From Chlorobium sp. (GTDB lineage Bacteria > Bacteroidota > Chlorobiia > Chlorobiales > Chlorobiaceae): 64,000 nt of DNA. Below, in pieces: positions 8,809 through 17,852 of this stretch (positions are counted from its first letter, which is position 1; each line of letters begins with the position of its first letter). Under the pieces are notes generated by a model that made no database searches, had not been told where the DNA came from, and saw only the letters and a list, made by a program, of their open reading frames with translations. The position numbers were made by a program, and so were the translations under genes. The DNA lies in contig JANQHB010000042.1 of the NCBI GenBank assembly GCA_028277225.1, forward strand, positions 1 to 64,000, in the 5' to 3' direction.

Positions 8809-9860
8809 CCGATATTCGGCCCGTTGTAAACCGGTTCCCAGTTCTTGAAAACCGGTTCGATGTTTTTTTCTTTCAGTGCGGCACGGAACGTTTCGACTTC
8901 CCGGTCGTCATGAACGTCGAACTGTCCTTTTCGGCTTTTTGCCGGGTGCGAATATCCTCCGACAGTTGTTTTGCTGGCAATGCTCATGCGCGTTATGGCC
9001 AATCCGGCCATGCCGTCCCGGAAAGCAGGCGACTCACGGGTTGAAAGTACCAGCTCGATATCGGGCATTGTGATCCTGAAAGCAAAAATCATTCTTGCAA
9101 AAAAGCGATCGCTCACGACATATGGCGGCTCAAAACCACCTGCTTCCGGGCGAAGACGGGGAAACGAAACGGAAAGACCTGCTTTCCAGTAAGTTTTTGC
9201 AAGGTACCGGACATGACGCAAGAGTCGCAGAGCCTCTTCAACGGGCTCAGAAAGGCCGAGAAGTGTGCCGATCCCGATGTTTTTTATGCCTGCCTGAAGC
9301 GCACGTTCAGGGATTTCGAGCCGGTCAGGGAAATCCTGTTTGGGTCCCCACCTGTGAAGTTTCCGGTATCTTTCAGGGTTGTAGGTTTCCTGGTAAATGG
9401 TAACACCTGTACAGCCGGCATTTGCCAGAGCGGCATATTCGCTGACACTCATGGGGAATGATTCCACCGAAACCCTGGTCATCCGGGCAGCTGCTAATTC
9501 GACGCACGCTCTCAGATACTCAAAACCAGCCTGGAATGTTCGCTCTCCGGTCAGGAGAAGAACGTCATCGATCCCCATTGCTTTCATGCTGTCAAGCTCC
9601 CGTTCGACCTCTTCTGTTTCAAGCCTGCGGCGTACGGTTGTACGATCGGAAGCGTAACCGCAGTAGGCGCAGCCGCTAGAGCAGTAATTCGAGAGGTACA
9701 GAGGAGTATAGAGGGAGATGGTTCGCCCGAAACGGCGCAAGGTCATCGCGCTTGATTCAGAAGCGAGTGACTCCAGCGGGAAGCTTTCGGCATTGGTCAA
9801 TAGCGGCTCAATGTCGGCAGATTCCTGTTGATCGGTCAGCCAGCCGGGTAGTCCGTTCAT
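8781..9860 (-). CDS. thiH: ThiH, tyrosine lyase (2-iminoacetate synthase)
   Basis: A radical SAM enzyme of about 359 residues with the cluster motif CSSGCAYC (CX3CX2C) after YTPLYLSNY. ThiH cleaves tyrosine to p-cresol and dehydroglycine (2-iminoacetate) for thiazole formation in the anaerobic thiamine pathway. The start is the ATG at 9860, which overlaps the thiG stop in an ATGA arrangement; the much longer open frame upstream only runs through thiG in another frame. It is the third gene of thiS-thiG-thiH. Use of ThiH rather than the oxygen-dependent ThiO fits an anaerobe. Confidence 0.95.
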   Translation of the reverse strand: MNGLPGWLTDQQESADIEPLLTNAESFPLESLASESSAMTLRRFGRTISLYTPLYLSNYCSSGCAYCGYASDRTTVRRRLETEEVERELDSMKAMGIDDVLLLTGERTFQAGFEYLRACVELAAARMTRVSVESFPMSVSEYAALANAGCTGVTIYQETYNPERYRKLHRWGPKQDFPDRLEIPERALQAGIKNIGIGTLLGLSEPVEEALRLLRHVRYLAKTYWKAGLSVSFPRLRPEAGGFEPPYVVSDRFFARMIFAFRITMPDIELVLSTRESPAFRDGMAGLAITRMSIASKTTVGGYSHPAKSRKGQFDVHDDREVETFRAALKEKNIEPVFKNWEPVYNGPNIGHVEPAEQS

Positions 9861-10636
9861 GATGTCTTCCCGAGAAACGATGTTAACGGACTGGTCGCTA
9901 TGGCGGCGCCTGATCTGGGCATGATCCCTGCAGCTTTTGCCCTGCAGCCTGCGTTGACAGCCTCGGCAAATGCGGACGCCATTTCCACAGGATTCCCTGC
10001 AACCGCAACGGCGCTGTTTACAAGAACGGCTTCGCATCCCATTTCCATGGCTGCGCAGGCCTCGGACGGGGAGCGAAGGCCGGCATCGACGATAACCGGT
10101 ATGTTGCTGTCCCGAATGATGAGTCTGACCATGTCGATTGTCGAAAGTCCCTGGCCGCTGCCTATTGCCGAACCAAGCGGCATGACAGAAGCGCATCCGA
10201 TATCCTCGAGCCTTTTGGCAAGCACCGGGTCTGCAGGAATATAGGGCATGACAAGAAAATCCTCCGAAGCGAGAATACGGCAGGCCTCGAATGTTTCTAT
10301 GGGGTCAGGCATCAGGTGCTGGGGATTTGGATGGATCTCGACCTTGATGAACGGGCTGCCGGATAATTCCCTCGATATATGCGCTGCTTTCACCGCTTCC
10401 TTTGCGTTCGAAGCTCCGGAGGTATTGGGCATGAGCGTGAGGCCTTCTATCGATGTGAGTGCGCTGAAAAGGTCGTCTTCCGGCTGATCGGGATTGAAGC
10501 GCCGGAGTGCTACCGTAACAAGCTGTGAACCCGATGCGCGGATGGCGTCGATCATTGTCCGGGTATTACCGAATTTTCCCGTACCGAGAATAAGGCGTGA
10601 CGAGAATGTATAGGTATCTATCTTCAAATCATTCAT
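9857..10636 (-). CDS. thiG: ThiG, thiazole synthase
   Basis: About 259 residues, starting MNDLKIDTYTF. The TIM-barrel enzyme condenses deoxyxylulose 5-phosphate, dehydroglycine and ThiS-thiocarboxylate sulfur to the thiamine thiazole. The Lys of FIKVEIHPNP corresponds to the Schiff-base lysine, and the phosphate-binding part is seen in VIVDAGLRSPSEACAAMEMG. It lies 26 nt after thiS and overlaps thiH by 4 nt, so the three are co-transcribed. The ATG at 10636 is chosen over an upstream TTG at 10666 that would extend it back into thiS. Confidence 0.95.
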   Translation of the reverse strand: MNDLKIDTYTFSSRLILGTGKFGNTRTMIDAIRASGSQLVTVALRRFNPDQPEDDLFSALTSIEGLTLMPNTSGASNAKEAVKAAHISRELSGSPFIKVEIHPNPQHLMPDPIETFEACRILASEDFLVMPYIPADPVLAKRLEDIGCASVMPLGSAIGSGQGLSTIDMVRLIIRDSNIPVIVDAGLRSPSEACAAMEMGCEAVLVNSAVAVAGNPVEMASAFAEAVNAGCRAKAAGIMPRSGAAIATSPLTSFLGKTS

Positions 10637-10662
10637 GGTTCTATTGGAATCGCGCAGGGTGA

Positions 10663-10866
10663 TCAACCGCCTCCGGCGAAAGCAAGGATCTCGACCTGAT
10701 CATTGTCATGAAGCTTCAGGTTTCGACGTTTTTCCGGGGGAACGATGTTTTCGTTAACGACGACGGCGACTTTGCTGCTGTTTGCGCCAATCATGGCGAT
10801 GATGTTTTCGACGGTTGATCCCTCTTCGCAATCGTGTTTATCCCCGTTCACTGTAATCGTTATCAT
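10663..10866 (-). CDS. thiS: ThiS, sulfur carrier protein
   Basis: A 67-residue ubiquitin-fold protein starting MITITVNGDKHDC and ending ILAFAGGG. The C-terminal Gly-Gly is adenylated and converted to a thiocarboxylate that gives sulfur to ThiG. A longer in-frame extension to 10947 is not needed by the family length. The activating enzyme ThiF and the pyrimidine genes (thiC, thiE, thiD) are not in this window. Confidence 0.92.
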   Translation of the reverse strand: MITITVNGDKHDCEEGSTVENIIAMIGANSSKVAVVVNENIVPPEKRRNLKLHDNDQVEILAFAGGG

Positions 10867-11191
10867 ATCGAAAAATGCAGCCCTGTTTTTTTCGTTTTTA
10901 TCGGCGGACAATAAGTTTACGGATTTCTTTTTTTCCGGCAAACACAATCTTTTTTCGGAACTCTTGCGACAACCCGTGTTATCACACGGGGTTCATCTTC
11001 TGATATTATATCAGCAGGTTTGTTAAAATATCCCGAGGAGAGAGAACGGCAACTATCAGAAGTTATTCCGGTGGCTGAAAACAAACAAACCGAACGCATA
11101 AGCAGTTCCATACCGGCTCATGTATGAGCATGTGTGCGATACAACTGCCTTGTTTACGCTGTATCGTCAGGCAAACGGATCGATGCCATTG
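10867..11191. other. intergenic region upstream of thiS with one hairpin
   Basis: About 325 nt with no credible gene. The one structure is a near-perfect hairpin at 10971-10993 (AACCCGTGTT against ACACGGGGTT), lying roughly 105 nt before thiS on the transcribed strand without a U-run. I looked for a TPP riboswitch (conserved CUGAGA, ACCUGA and GCG.AGGGAA segments) and did not find one. The region presumably holds the thiSGH promoter. Confidence 0.4.
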
Positions 11192-11222
11192 CAAAAAGGT
11201 GCCCTTATGGGGGGCAGGGCAC
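11192..11222 (-). terminator. rho-independent terminator of sqr
   Basis: On the minus strand, GTGCCCT and AGGGCAC (outer ends 11222 and 11199) pair, followed by CTTTTTG. It begins a few bases past the sqr stop codon. Confidence 0.8.
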
Positions 11223-11225
11223 GTG

Positions 11226-12452
11226 TTAACCGACCTCTTTGCCGGCCATGACGAGGGTGGGGGGCATACCGAGGTGCCTGCCGGCAAGAAGGACATTCCA
11301 GTAAAGCCATTCGAAACCGAGTTTTCCATACCAGTTGGCTTTGGTTTCATTGAGAAGCGTGAATGGTCCCATATGCGGAAGAGGGAATTTGCCGGGCAGA
11401 GGTTCTATCTTGTAATTGAAGTCGATGAGTGACGAGGTGCCTTTCGAGTAGACGATAAAGCAGGTCGAGTGGCCGTCATAGATTTCTTCAGGCTTGATAC
11501 CGTGAATTTCAGCCATGATATTGAAGACAACGACATCAGCTTCGTAGTGGGCAACCGAACCTGCTTTGGAGGTCGGAACATTGGTTGCATCGCCAATGAT
11601 ATAGATGCGCTCATGTTTCAGTGCCTGAAGTGTGTTGTGGTGGGTCGGTACGTAACCGATCCCGTCATCGATCCCTGAATCGCTGATGACCTCGTCGCCG
11701 ATCGTTGTTGGTATACTGACGAGTATGTCATAGGAGACCCTGTCGCCCTGGATCGATTGAATATATTTTTCTTTTCCGTTGATCTCACTGAGTTCGAATT
11801 TCGGTGTGATCGTAATGTTTTTTTCTCTGGCTGACTCACCGAAGACAGCCGATGCCTTCGGTTTTGTAAAAGCTCCGTCGAGAGGGGTTACCAGTTCAAT
11901 CTCGACCTTGTCCCTGATACCTCTTTTCTTGAAATACCAGTCGGCAAGAAAAACGAATTCTATCGGAGCGACAGGACATTTAAAAGGCAGTTCAGCAATG
12001 TTCAGCACAAGTTTGCCGCCATCGAATTCCTTGAGTTTCTTTCGCAGAAGCTCAGCTCCTTCCAGCGAATAAAAGGTAAAGGCGTTGTCTCCCATGGCGT
12101 CCATAAGGCCGGCATTTTCTTCAGGAGCGATTTTACAGCCGGTGCTGATGACAAGAAAATCATAGGGAAAGGAATGATTCCTGGTTTTGACCTCCCTTTT
12201 TTCCGGGTCGATACGGGTTATTTCGTCAATGACAAAGTTGATGCCGGGCAGGATATATTTTTTTCTGGGTTTTGTCAGCGTTCCGACTTTCTGGATGTCA
12301 AACGGAACAAAGAGCATTCCTGGCTGGTAGACGTGCTCGTTGTCACGGTCAATGACAGTGATCTCCCACTCGTCAGGGAGGTGTCTTCTGAGGTTGTTGG
12401 ATATGATCGTGCCGCCGGTTCCGGCACCCAGAACAACTATTTTTTTTGACAT
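11226..12452 (-). CDS. sqr: sulfide:quinone oxidoreductase
   Basis: A 408-residue flavoprotein of the SQR/FCC family, oxidising sulfide to polysulfide or sulfur at the membrane and passing electrons to quinone. The N-terminal FAD-binding loop is KKIVVLGAGTGGTII and the second is IYIIGDATNVPTSKAGS. Cysteines that can serve the catalytic redox centre are Cys159 (LPFKCPVAP) and Cys331 (HSTCFIVYSKG), with a further Cys106. A C-terminal amphipathic part (WLYWNVLLAGRHLG) would give membrane attachment. It has its own upstream gap and downstream terminator, so it is a single-gene unit. The gene is typical of phototrophic sulfur bacteria. I cannot fix the SQR type without alignment. Confidence 0.92.
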   Translation of the reverse strand: MSKKIVVLGAGTGGTIISNNLRRHLPDEWEITVIDRDNEHVYQPGMLFVPFDIQKVGTLTKPRKKYILPGINFVIDEITRIDPEKREVKTRNHSFPYDFLVISTGCKIAPEENAGLMDAMGDNAFTFYSLEGAELLRKKLKEFDGGKLVLNIAELPFKCPVAPIEFVFLADWYFKKRGIRDKVEIELVTPLDGAFTKPKASAVFGESAREKNITITPKFELSEINGKEKYIQSIQGDRVSYDILVSIPTTIGDEVISDSGIDDGIGYVPTHHNTLQALKHERIYIIGDATNVPTSKAGSVAHYEADVVVFNIMAEIHGIKPEEIYDGHSTCFIVYSKGTSSLIDFNYKIEPLPGKFPLPHMGPFTLLNETKANWYGKLGFEWLYWNVLLAGRHLGMPPTLVMAGKEVG

Positions 12453-12611
12453 ACCAATCCCCGTTTAGTGAGTGATCGTATTGAATTATTCGGTTTGTTT
12501 AATGTATCAGCATTTCTGATATCGGCGGGTAACAATCGTTAATATGTTAAAATAAATGCAAATAACAAAACCGGAGGGTTGCTTTACGAGACCGGCATTC
12601 GCTGTCAATTG

Positions 12612-13679
12612 TTACCGATCTCTCTTGGAAAGTCGTTTCCGGATATCCTCGAGGGAATAAAAATGGTAGGTCCTGTCATCGGACATTGCGACCAGCAGGC
12701 CTTCAGGGAATTTTTCCGTTACAAGAACAGCGTTAACGTCGATGCCGTCGGTTTCTGTTGCGGAAGTTTTGATCTCGGCGATGAAACGATGGTCATGACC
12801 GGAACTGTTTTTTTCTGCCTGCCGACCATACATGCGCAGTTTTCCGGCGGCCTGATCGGAAACAATGATATAGCCTTCATCCATGCCGGTTTTCCAGACA
12901 GCGATCCCTTCGTGATCTTCCTTGAAGCCTTCAGTCGCAAAAAGTGCAAGTTCTTTGGATGCATCGGGGGTATCAGGGTCGGCATGGTACTTTCTGATGC
13001 CGACGCCCTCGTCGGAATAGTAGATAAAACCGGATTCGTTATCGACAGCGACGGCCTCGATTTCCTGAACGCCGCTCCATGTACCGAATTCCCGAACTTT
13101 CCCTGCTGATACATAACCATTGCCGCTGTCTTCGAGAAGATACTGCCAGAGGTATGTTCCTTCAGTCGGTCCTTTCTTGCGGCTGACAATGGCATACATG
13201 CTGCCGTCAGAGGGTCTTCTGTAAAGAGCGACACCCATAGGTGCATTGTGCTCCTCTTCTTCAAAAACCGGGATGCCGCCGTTGTCGATGGCAGTCATGT
13301 CAGGCAGGCGGTACACGCGTAACCGGTTTTCGAGGCGTTCGGTGACGACCGCTATATCGATTGTCTGACCGTTCAGGACGAAACCGTAGGCAATATCGAC
13401 ATTGTTCGGTCTTGCAAGTCCCCTGACGGTTTTTTCATCAACGGCTTTGCCCGACAGATCGAAGGCGTAAAGGGCACCGTCTTTATTTTTGTCCGTTGCA
13501 AAAACAAGGCTTTCTGCCGGATTGCTGCAGTTGAGCCATATAGCGGGATCCTCACTGTCGTGTTTAACAGCCTCGGTAATGACAACAGGTTGCAGCGCAT
13601 CAGTGTTTTCGCCACAGCAGGAGGCGATGCTCGATCCGGCTGCTGCCAGAGCCAGAAAGAAAAGTGTTTGCTTGATCAT
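12612..13679 (-). CDS. beta-propeller 3-phytase (lipoprotein)
   Basis: About 355 residues starting MIKQTLFFLALAAAG, with a signal ending in SSIASCCGEN, a probable lipobox. The rest is the calcium-dependent beta-propeller phytase fold, with DSEDPAIWLN, ARPNNVDIAYGF, EEHNAPMGVALYRRP, YYSDEGVGIRKYHADP and KEDHEGIAVW all typical of family segments. Such enzymes hydrolyse phytate to lower inositol phosphates and phosphate outside the inner membrane. It lies 77 nt downstream of a TonB-dependent receptor on the same strand, a pairing known for phytases in Gram-negatives, so the two probably form one operon for organic phosphate use. Confidence 0.88.
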   Translation of the reverse strand: MIKQTLFFLALAAAGSSIASCCGENTDALQPVVITEAVKHDSEDPAIWLNCSNPAESLVFATDKNKDGALYAFDLSGKAVDEKTVRGLARPNNVDIAYGFVLNGQTIDIAVVTERLENRLRVYRLPDMTAIDNGGIPVFEEEEHNAPMGVALYRRPSDGSMYAIVSRKKGPTEGTYLWQYLLEDSGNGYVSAGKVREFGTWSGVQEIEAVAVDNESGFIYYSDEGVGIRKYHADPDTPDASKELALFATEGFKEDHEGIAVWKTGMDEGYIIVSDQAAGKLRMYGRQAEKNSSGHDHRFIAEIKTSATETDGIDVNAVLVTEKFPEGLLVAMSDDRTYHFYSLEDIRKRLSKRDR

Positions 13680-13756
13680 GTTTTTTATTATGGCAATCCG
13701 GTTCAAAGAAAAAAGAGCTGAACCTCTGAAAACGTTCAGCGATCAGTAAGGCAGGA

Positions 13757-16513
13757 TCAAAAGTCTGTTTTCACGCCGACAAGGAACTTTCTGTCATACC
13801 ATTCTTCCTGGGCGACATATTCTTCCGAACCCTGGTAGAATCGCATCGGCTCGTTGGTCAGGTTGCTGATCTCGAAGTAGACCTGGACGATGTCGTTAAG
13901 GCGGTAGCCGCCGTTCAGGTCGAGGTGGAACGCGTCGTCGTAGTAGCGGTCTTCCCATTTGTTGTCACCGATCGAACCCTCTTCAGCATCGATGAAGTCG
14001 CTGTGATAGTTCGCAGAAAGGCGGATGTTGAACGGCCCGTTTTCGTAACCGATAGACGCGTTGGCCGTGTGTTCAGGGCTGCCGGGCAGCGGCAGGTCGT
14101 CATTCTCGCGTCCCTCGATGTTGAAGTTGTCGATCTCGGAATGCGTGTAGGTGTAGTTCAGGTAAAGACCGAGGCCGGGGATGAACGGAAGCTGGAATTG
14201 TGCGGCTGTCTCGATACCGAAGAGTGAACCGTCACCCGCGTTCACCGGCTGGAATACATCGTAGCCCCCGTCTTCGGTTTTCTGTGTAACGATGATGTCG
14301 CTGATCGACTTGTAGAACACGCCTGCGGAGAGAATACCGATGTCGCTCAGGTAGTGTTCGACCATAAGGTCGACGTTTTTCGAGAGTGTCGGTTCGAGAT
14401 CGGGGTTGCCGATCTTTTTTTCATCATCCTCTATCTCGACATAGGGAGCCAGGTCAAAATAGTTCGGTCTCGCCAGAGAGTGTGTGTAGGCGAGCTTGAT
14501 GTTGGTCAGGTCGTTGATCTTGTAACGGAAGTGGATGTATGGCAGTATGTTTGTGTAATCCGAAGGATCGCCGGTGATTTTTGTCAGCGATTCATCGCCA
14601 TCGTCATACTGGTAGGCGACGTATTCGTTTCGCGTATGTTCGAGCCTTGCGCCGCCGAGCAGTGTCGTTTTTTCGTTGATATCCCATGTTCCCATGAGGT
14701 AGGCTGCCTTGACCTGCTCCTCGGCGTTGAAGTTGCCGGCAAGTTCTTCATTGACGACTTCCTTGTAAAAGTCACCGGATTCGAGGTCGAGGTCGCCGAG
14801 GAACTCATGAGACACGAAGTACCCGGATTTGTATTTGTTGTCAGGCAGGAATTCGCTTTTTGTTTCATCGGAAAGATTGTCGAAGGCAAGCGCATTGAGC
14901 GCGTCTTCGTCAACCGGCGAGTATTCGTAGAAATCGTTGTCGCGTTTTTTCTTCTTGTCCCTGATCTTGCCGCCGAACTTGAACCGGAACGTGTCGGAGG
15001 CTTCGAACGTAAAGTTCAGTCCGAAGTTCTTGTCGATGTCCTCGGTATACTGATGTTCTTCGGTTATTTCGTCAAGTTCCCATGCACCGTTATCCATGAT
15101 GCCGCTTGCCACGCTGTTGTCCGCATTGACAAAAGGATAGCTCGGGTCGCTGATGTTTGTGGTGAACGGCTGATCTTCGGCTTCGTAAGAAATGTAGCGT
15201 TCTCCGGGGCGGTCTTCGGAGGCTTTCGAATATGCCGTCTGCCAGTCAACAGCCAGTTTTCCGAAATCATGTTCACCGCCGAGAGCGAAGGACATCATAC
15301 GCTGGTCTTCGAGACGGGTGTCTTTGTTCGTGCCGCCTTTTGTTTGCCATTCCAGCTTGGCAAAATCTTCATCGAGGTCCTTGAAGCGGGCACGGAAGCG
15401 GTTCTCGAAATCGTCTCTCCAGTTGTAAATGCCGTTGAATTTAAGCGCATGGTTTTCGTTGAAACGATAGTCGAGTCCGGCCGAAAAGCTTCTGCGGATA
15501 CGCTGGACATCGTATTTACGTATATCCATTTCTTTCAGGCCTTCGATGCCATCGTCGCCTGCGTCCCATTCGGCTTCGATGTTGTCGGAACCGAAATCGT
15601 TGTTGTCATATGATACGCTGAGAAGCACACCGAGCTTGTCATCGGCAAAGCGGTTGCCGTAAGTGCCGCCGAACTGGTAACGTCCGCCGCCCGTTTCATC
15701 GAGCATGTTCCAGCCGCCGCCGGCAAAGACGGAAATTCTTTCTTCAGCAGGCACTTTGGTGATGAGGTTGATCGAGCCGCCGATTGCGTCGGCGTCCATA
15801 TCGGGAGTCAGCGCCTTGGTGACCTCGATGGTCTGGATCATGTCGGAAGGAACCAGATCGAGCTGGATCGTCCTGTTTTCAGCTTCTGCGGACGGTACAC
15901 GTTCGCCGTTGATGGTGACTGAATTGAAGCGGGGTTCCGTTCCGCGTACATGACCGAAGCGGGCTTCCCCCTGATCGCCGAAAATGCTGATGCCGGGGAT
16001 TCTCTTGAGGGCGTCGCCGATATTGGAATCGGGGAATTTACCGATCTGGTCCGAAGCGACGACGTTGGTGACGTTCACGTCGTTTTTCTGCTGGTTCAGC
16101 GCTTTGGCCTGGCCCTTGAGGATATCGCCGACGACCGTGATTTCTTCGCTGAGGACAACGCCCGGTTTCAGGCGGATGTTCTTCACAGTTGTTTTGCCCG
16201 GAGTAAGGGTGACCGGGAATTCTCCCTTGACATAGCCGATATAGGAAGATTCAAGGGTTGCCGAGGTCCCGGAGACATTGTCGAGACGATATCGTCCGTC
16301 CTGGGCGGTGACGGTTCCTTTTGTTGTTCCCTTGATGGAAATGGAGACGCCGGGAAGCGGCAGGCCGTCAATGTCATCGATGACATAACCGGATATGGTC
16401 GAGACAGATGAATGCACGGTTTTTTCTACTGCACGCAGAACGCCCGGTGATGCCGGTCCGAAGCATAAAGCGGCGGAAAGGCAGAGCAAGCAGATCGTGA
16501 ACAGATGTTTCAT
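13757..16513 (-). CDS. TonB-dependent outer-membrane receptor with carboxypeptidase-regulatory-like N-domain
   Basis: A 918-residue receptor with signal peptide, then a CarboxypepD_reg-like domain (ISGYVIDDIDGLPLPGVSIS), then the plug (DSNIGDALKRIPGISIFGDQ; VTINGERVPS), and a 22-strand-type beta-barrel ending in the aromatic residue of VKTDF. It matches the SusC-like/TonB receptor subtype in which the plug is followed by SDMIQTIEVTKALTPDMDADAIGG. It is the first gene of the minus-strand pair with phytase, which suggests phytate or another phosphorylated compound as substrate; this is inference from context only. No SusD partner is adjacent. Confidence 0.88.
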   Translation of the reverse strand: MKHLFTICLLCLSAALCFGPASPGVLRAVEKTVHSSVSTISGYVIDDIDGLPLPGVSISIKGTTKGTVTAQDGRYRLDNVSGTSATLESSYIGYVKGEFPVTLTPGKTTVKNIRLKPGVVLSEEITVVGDILKGQAKALNQQKNDVNVTNVVASDQIGKFPDSNIGDALKRIPGISIFGDQGEARFGHVRGTEPRFNSVTINGERVPSAEAENRTIQLDLVPSDMIQTIEVTKALTPDMDADAIGGSINLITKVPAEERISVFAGGGWNMLDETGGGRYQFGGTYGNRFADDKLGVLLSVSYDNNDFGSDNIEAEWDAGDDGIEGLKEMDIRKYDVQRIRRSFSAGLDYRFNENHALKFNGIYNWRDDFENRFRARFKDLDEDFAKLEWQTKGGTNKDTRLEDQRMMSFALGGEHDFGKLAVDWQTAYSKASEDRPGERYISYEAEDQPFTTNISDPSYPFVNADNSVASGIMDNGAWELDEITEEHQYTEDIDKNFGLNFTFEASDTFRFKFGGKIRDKKKKRDNDFYEYSPVDEDALNALAFDNLSDETKSEFLPDNKYKSGYFVSHEFLGDLDLESGDFYKEVVNEELAGNFNAEEQVKAAYLMGTWDINEKTTLLGGARLEHTRNEYVAYQYDDGDESLTKITGDPSDYTNILPYIHFRYKINDLTNIKLAYTHSLARPNYFDLAPYVEIEDDEKKIGNPDLEPTLSKNVDLMVEHYLSDIGILSAGVFYKSISDIIVTQKTEDGGYDVFQPVNAGDGSLFGIETAAQFQLPFIPGLGLYLNYTYTHSEIDNFNIEGRENDDLPLPGSPEHTANASIGYENGPFNIRLSANYHSDFIDAEEGSIGDNKWEDRYYDDAFHLDLNGGYRLNDIVQVYFEISNLTNEPMRFYQGSEEYVAQEEWYDRKFLVGVKTDF

Positions 16514-16743
16514 TATTCTGTGTTATGGTTGGAAAGTGCTGTCAGGATATTGGAACAGGTGGTCGTCAAAGGATATCTTTTTTGTGTTTACCGGGAAACA
16601 CCGGGGTGTAACAATTGTGCAAAGGAACGGTTGAGGAACTGTTAAATCGTGCGATACGCCGAAAACGATGCAGAATATCGTTGGGAGAGAAAGGGATTTT
16701 GCGTAGTTCAAAACATGCATCACCAGAACACAAATTCATTCCA
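16514..16743. promoter_or_regulatory. divergent promoter region with inverted repeat
   Basis: This 230-nt gap separates the minus-strand receptor-phytase unit from the plus-strand pyrophosphatase and must carry both promoters. A short perfect inverted repeat, GTGTTT (16584-16589) and AAACAC (16596-16601), could be an operator or a small hairpin. I do not see a clear pair of Pho-box repeats. Confidence 0.35.
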
Positions 16744-17454
16744 ATGATACCTCACCGAAGATCACTGACGGCCATTGTCATGCTCCTGCTGATGGTTGTA
16801 GCTGCGGGCTGCTGTCAAATGGAAAAACATGCCGGTTCAGCAGGTGCAGCTTTTCAACTTGAAAAGGAAGGGGAATACAGGCTTGCGGGGGAAAAAAATT
16901 TTTATTCGGGGTATCGCGCTCTCAATGAAAACGGGGACGTTCGTGTTGTTGTCGAGATACCGGCCGGAACAAACGAAAAATGGGAGGTGAACAAGGAGAA
17001 CGGCAAACTCGAGCGGGATTTCAAGGATGGAAAGCCCCGTGTTGTGCGCTACCTTTCGTATCCGGGCAATTACGGCATGATCCCGCAAACGCTGCTCTCG
17101 GAAGAGAGCGGCGGTGACGGCGATCCCCTCGATATCATTGTTCTCGGCCCTTCTGTTCCCAGGGGAACGGTTCTCGATGTTCGTATTATCGGGATGATCA
17201 GGATGCTTGACGGCGGTGAGCAGGACGACAAGCTGATAGGCGTGATGTGTGATTCCCATTTTGGTGATATCAGGACCATTCGTGAACTGGAAGAGCGATA
17301 TACAGGGGCAGCAGGTATACTTGAAGACTGGTTTTCACACTATAAGGGCCCGGGTGTCATGCAATCCGGAGGTCTTGTCGGGGCTGACGCAGCCGGCAGG
17401 GTTTTGCAGGCAGCAGTAGAGGCATATAAAAAGAGTGTTTCAGGTTCTGAATAA
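16744..17454 (+). CDS. exported family I inorganic pyrophosphatase (lipoprotein)
   Basis: About 236 residues with an N-terminal lipoprotein signal (IVMLLLMVVAAGCCQ). The catalytic domain has the family I signature DGDPLDIIVLG, with metal-binding Asp residues, plus KWEVNKENGKLERDF and YPGNYGMIPQT. Ordinary family I enzymes are cytoplasmic, so the export signal is unusual and places it in the periplasm. It is divergent from the TonB receptor-phytase pair, and together they would release phosphate from phytate and pyrophosphate outside the cytoplasm. The longer open frame to 16615 lacks a signal peptide at its start and is not preferred. Confidence 0.85.
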   Translation: MIPHRRSLTAIVMLLLMVVAAGCCQMEKHAGSAGAAFQLEKEGEYRLAGEKNFYSGYRALNENGDVRVVVEIPAGTNEKWEVNKENGKLERDFKDGKPRVVRYLSYPGNYGMIPQTLLSEESGGDGDPLDIIVLGPSVPRGTVLDVRIIGMIRMLDGGEQDDKLIGVMCDSHFGDIRTIRELEERYTGAAGILEDWFSHYKGPGVMQSGGLVGADAAGRVLQAAVEAYKKSVSGSE

Positions 17455-17460
17455 TTGTAT

Positions 17461-17765
17461 CCTGAACTGAGCGTCCCGATTCGTCGGGATGCTCAATAAT
17501 AGTAAGTTTATCAAAGCCAATCTGTTATACTATATTTTTATAGAGAATATCCCTCATCTGCAGGGTGAGGGTGAAAACAGATAAAGGACCGTATTTGTTG
17601 AAATCCCGACAAGTCGGGAAATGCCGACCCCGTGAAATCAGACCGAATATTTCACAGGGCCACATCTGCTTCGTTACAGGAAACTTGCGTCCCGACGTGT
17701 CGGGATACAGCTGCATTTTCTCTTCCTTGCATCTGCGGCATGCTCGACAATCGCTCAATTTAGGT
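17461..17765. repeat. dispersed intergenic repeat, copy A
   Basis: This segment aligns over nearly its whole length with 46747-47004. Shared blocks are ATAATAGTAAGTTTAT near the start, CTGTTATACT in the middle, TCTGCTTCGTTACAG, and a 3' block including ATGCTCGACAATCGCTCAAT. Copy A additionally carries three small TCCCGA/TCGGGA hairpins (for example GCGTCCCGA-TTCG-TCGGGATGC at 17471-17492). It lies between the pyrophosphatase stop and the alcohol dehydrogenase start. Confidence 0.85.
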
Positions 17766-17852
17766 GTATCTTTCAGGAGCAATGCTCCACAGAACCGGTA
17801 TATGTATTCAGGAAGACATGATAACGTACCCTGCGCCATGAAAGGAAGCCGG

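Noticed and set aside
10867..11191. A TPP riboswitch in front of thiSGH.
   Set aside because: The conserved TPP aptamer segments could not be found on the minus strand; only one plain hairpin is present.
14354..15613. A 419-codon open frame on the plus strand opposite the TonB receptor gene.
   Set aside because: It is fully antisense to a well-supported receptor, has a low-complexity Val/Phe/Glu-rich composition typical of shadow frames, and has no ribosome binding site.
17565..17852. N-terminal extension of the alcohol dehydrogenase by 96 codons.
   Set aside because: The stretch is inside the dispersed repeat also found at 46747-47004, and a good Shine-Dalgarno sits before ATG 17853.
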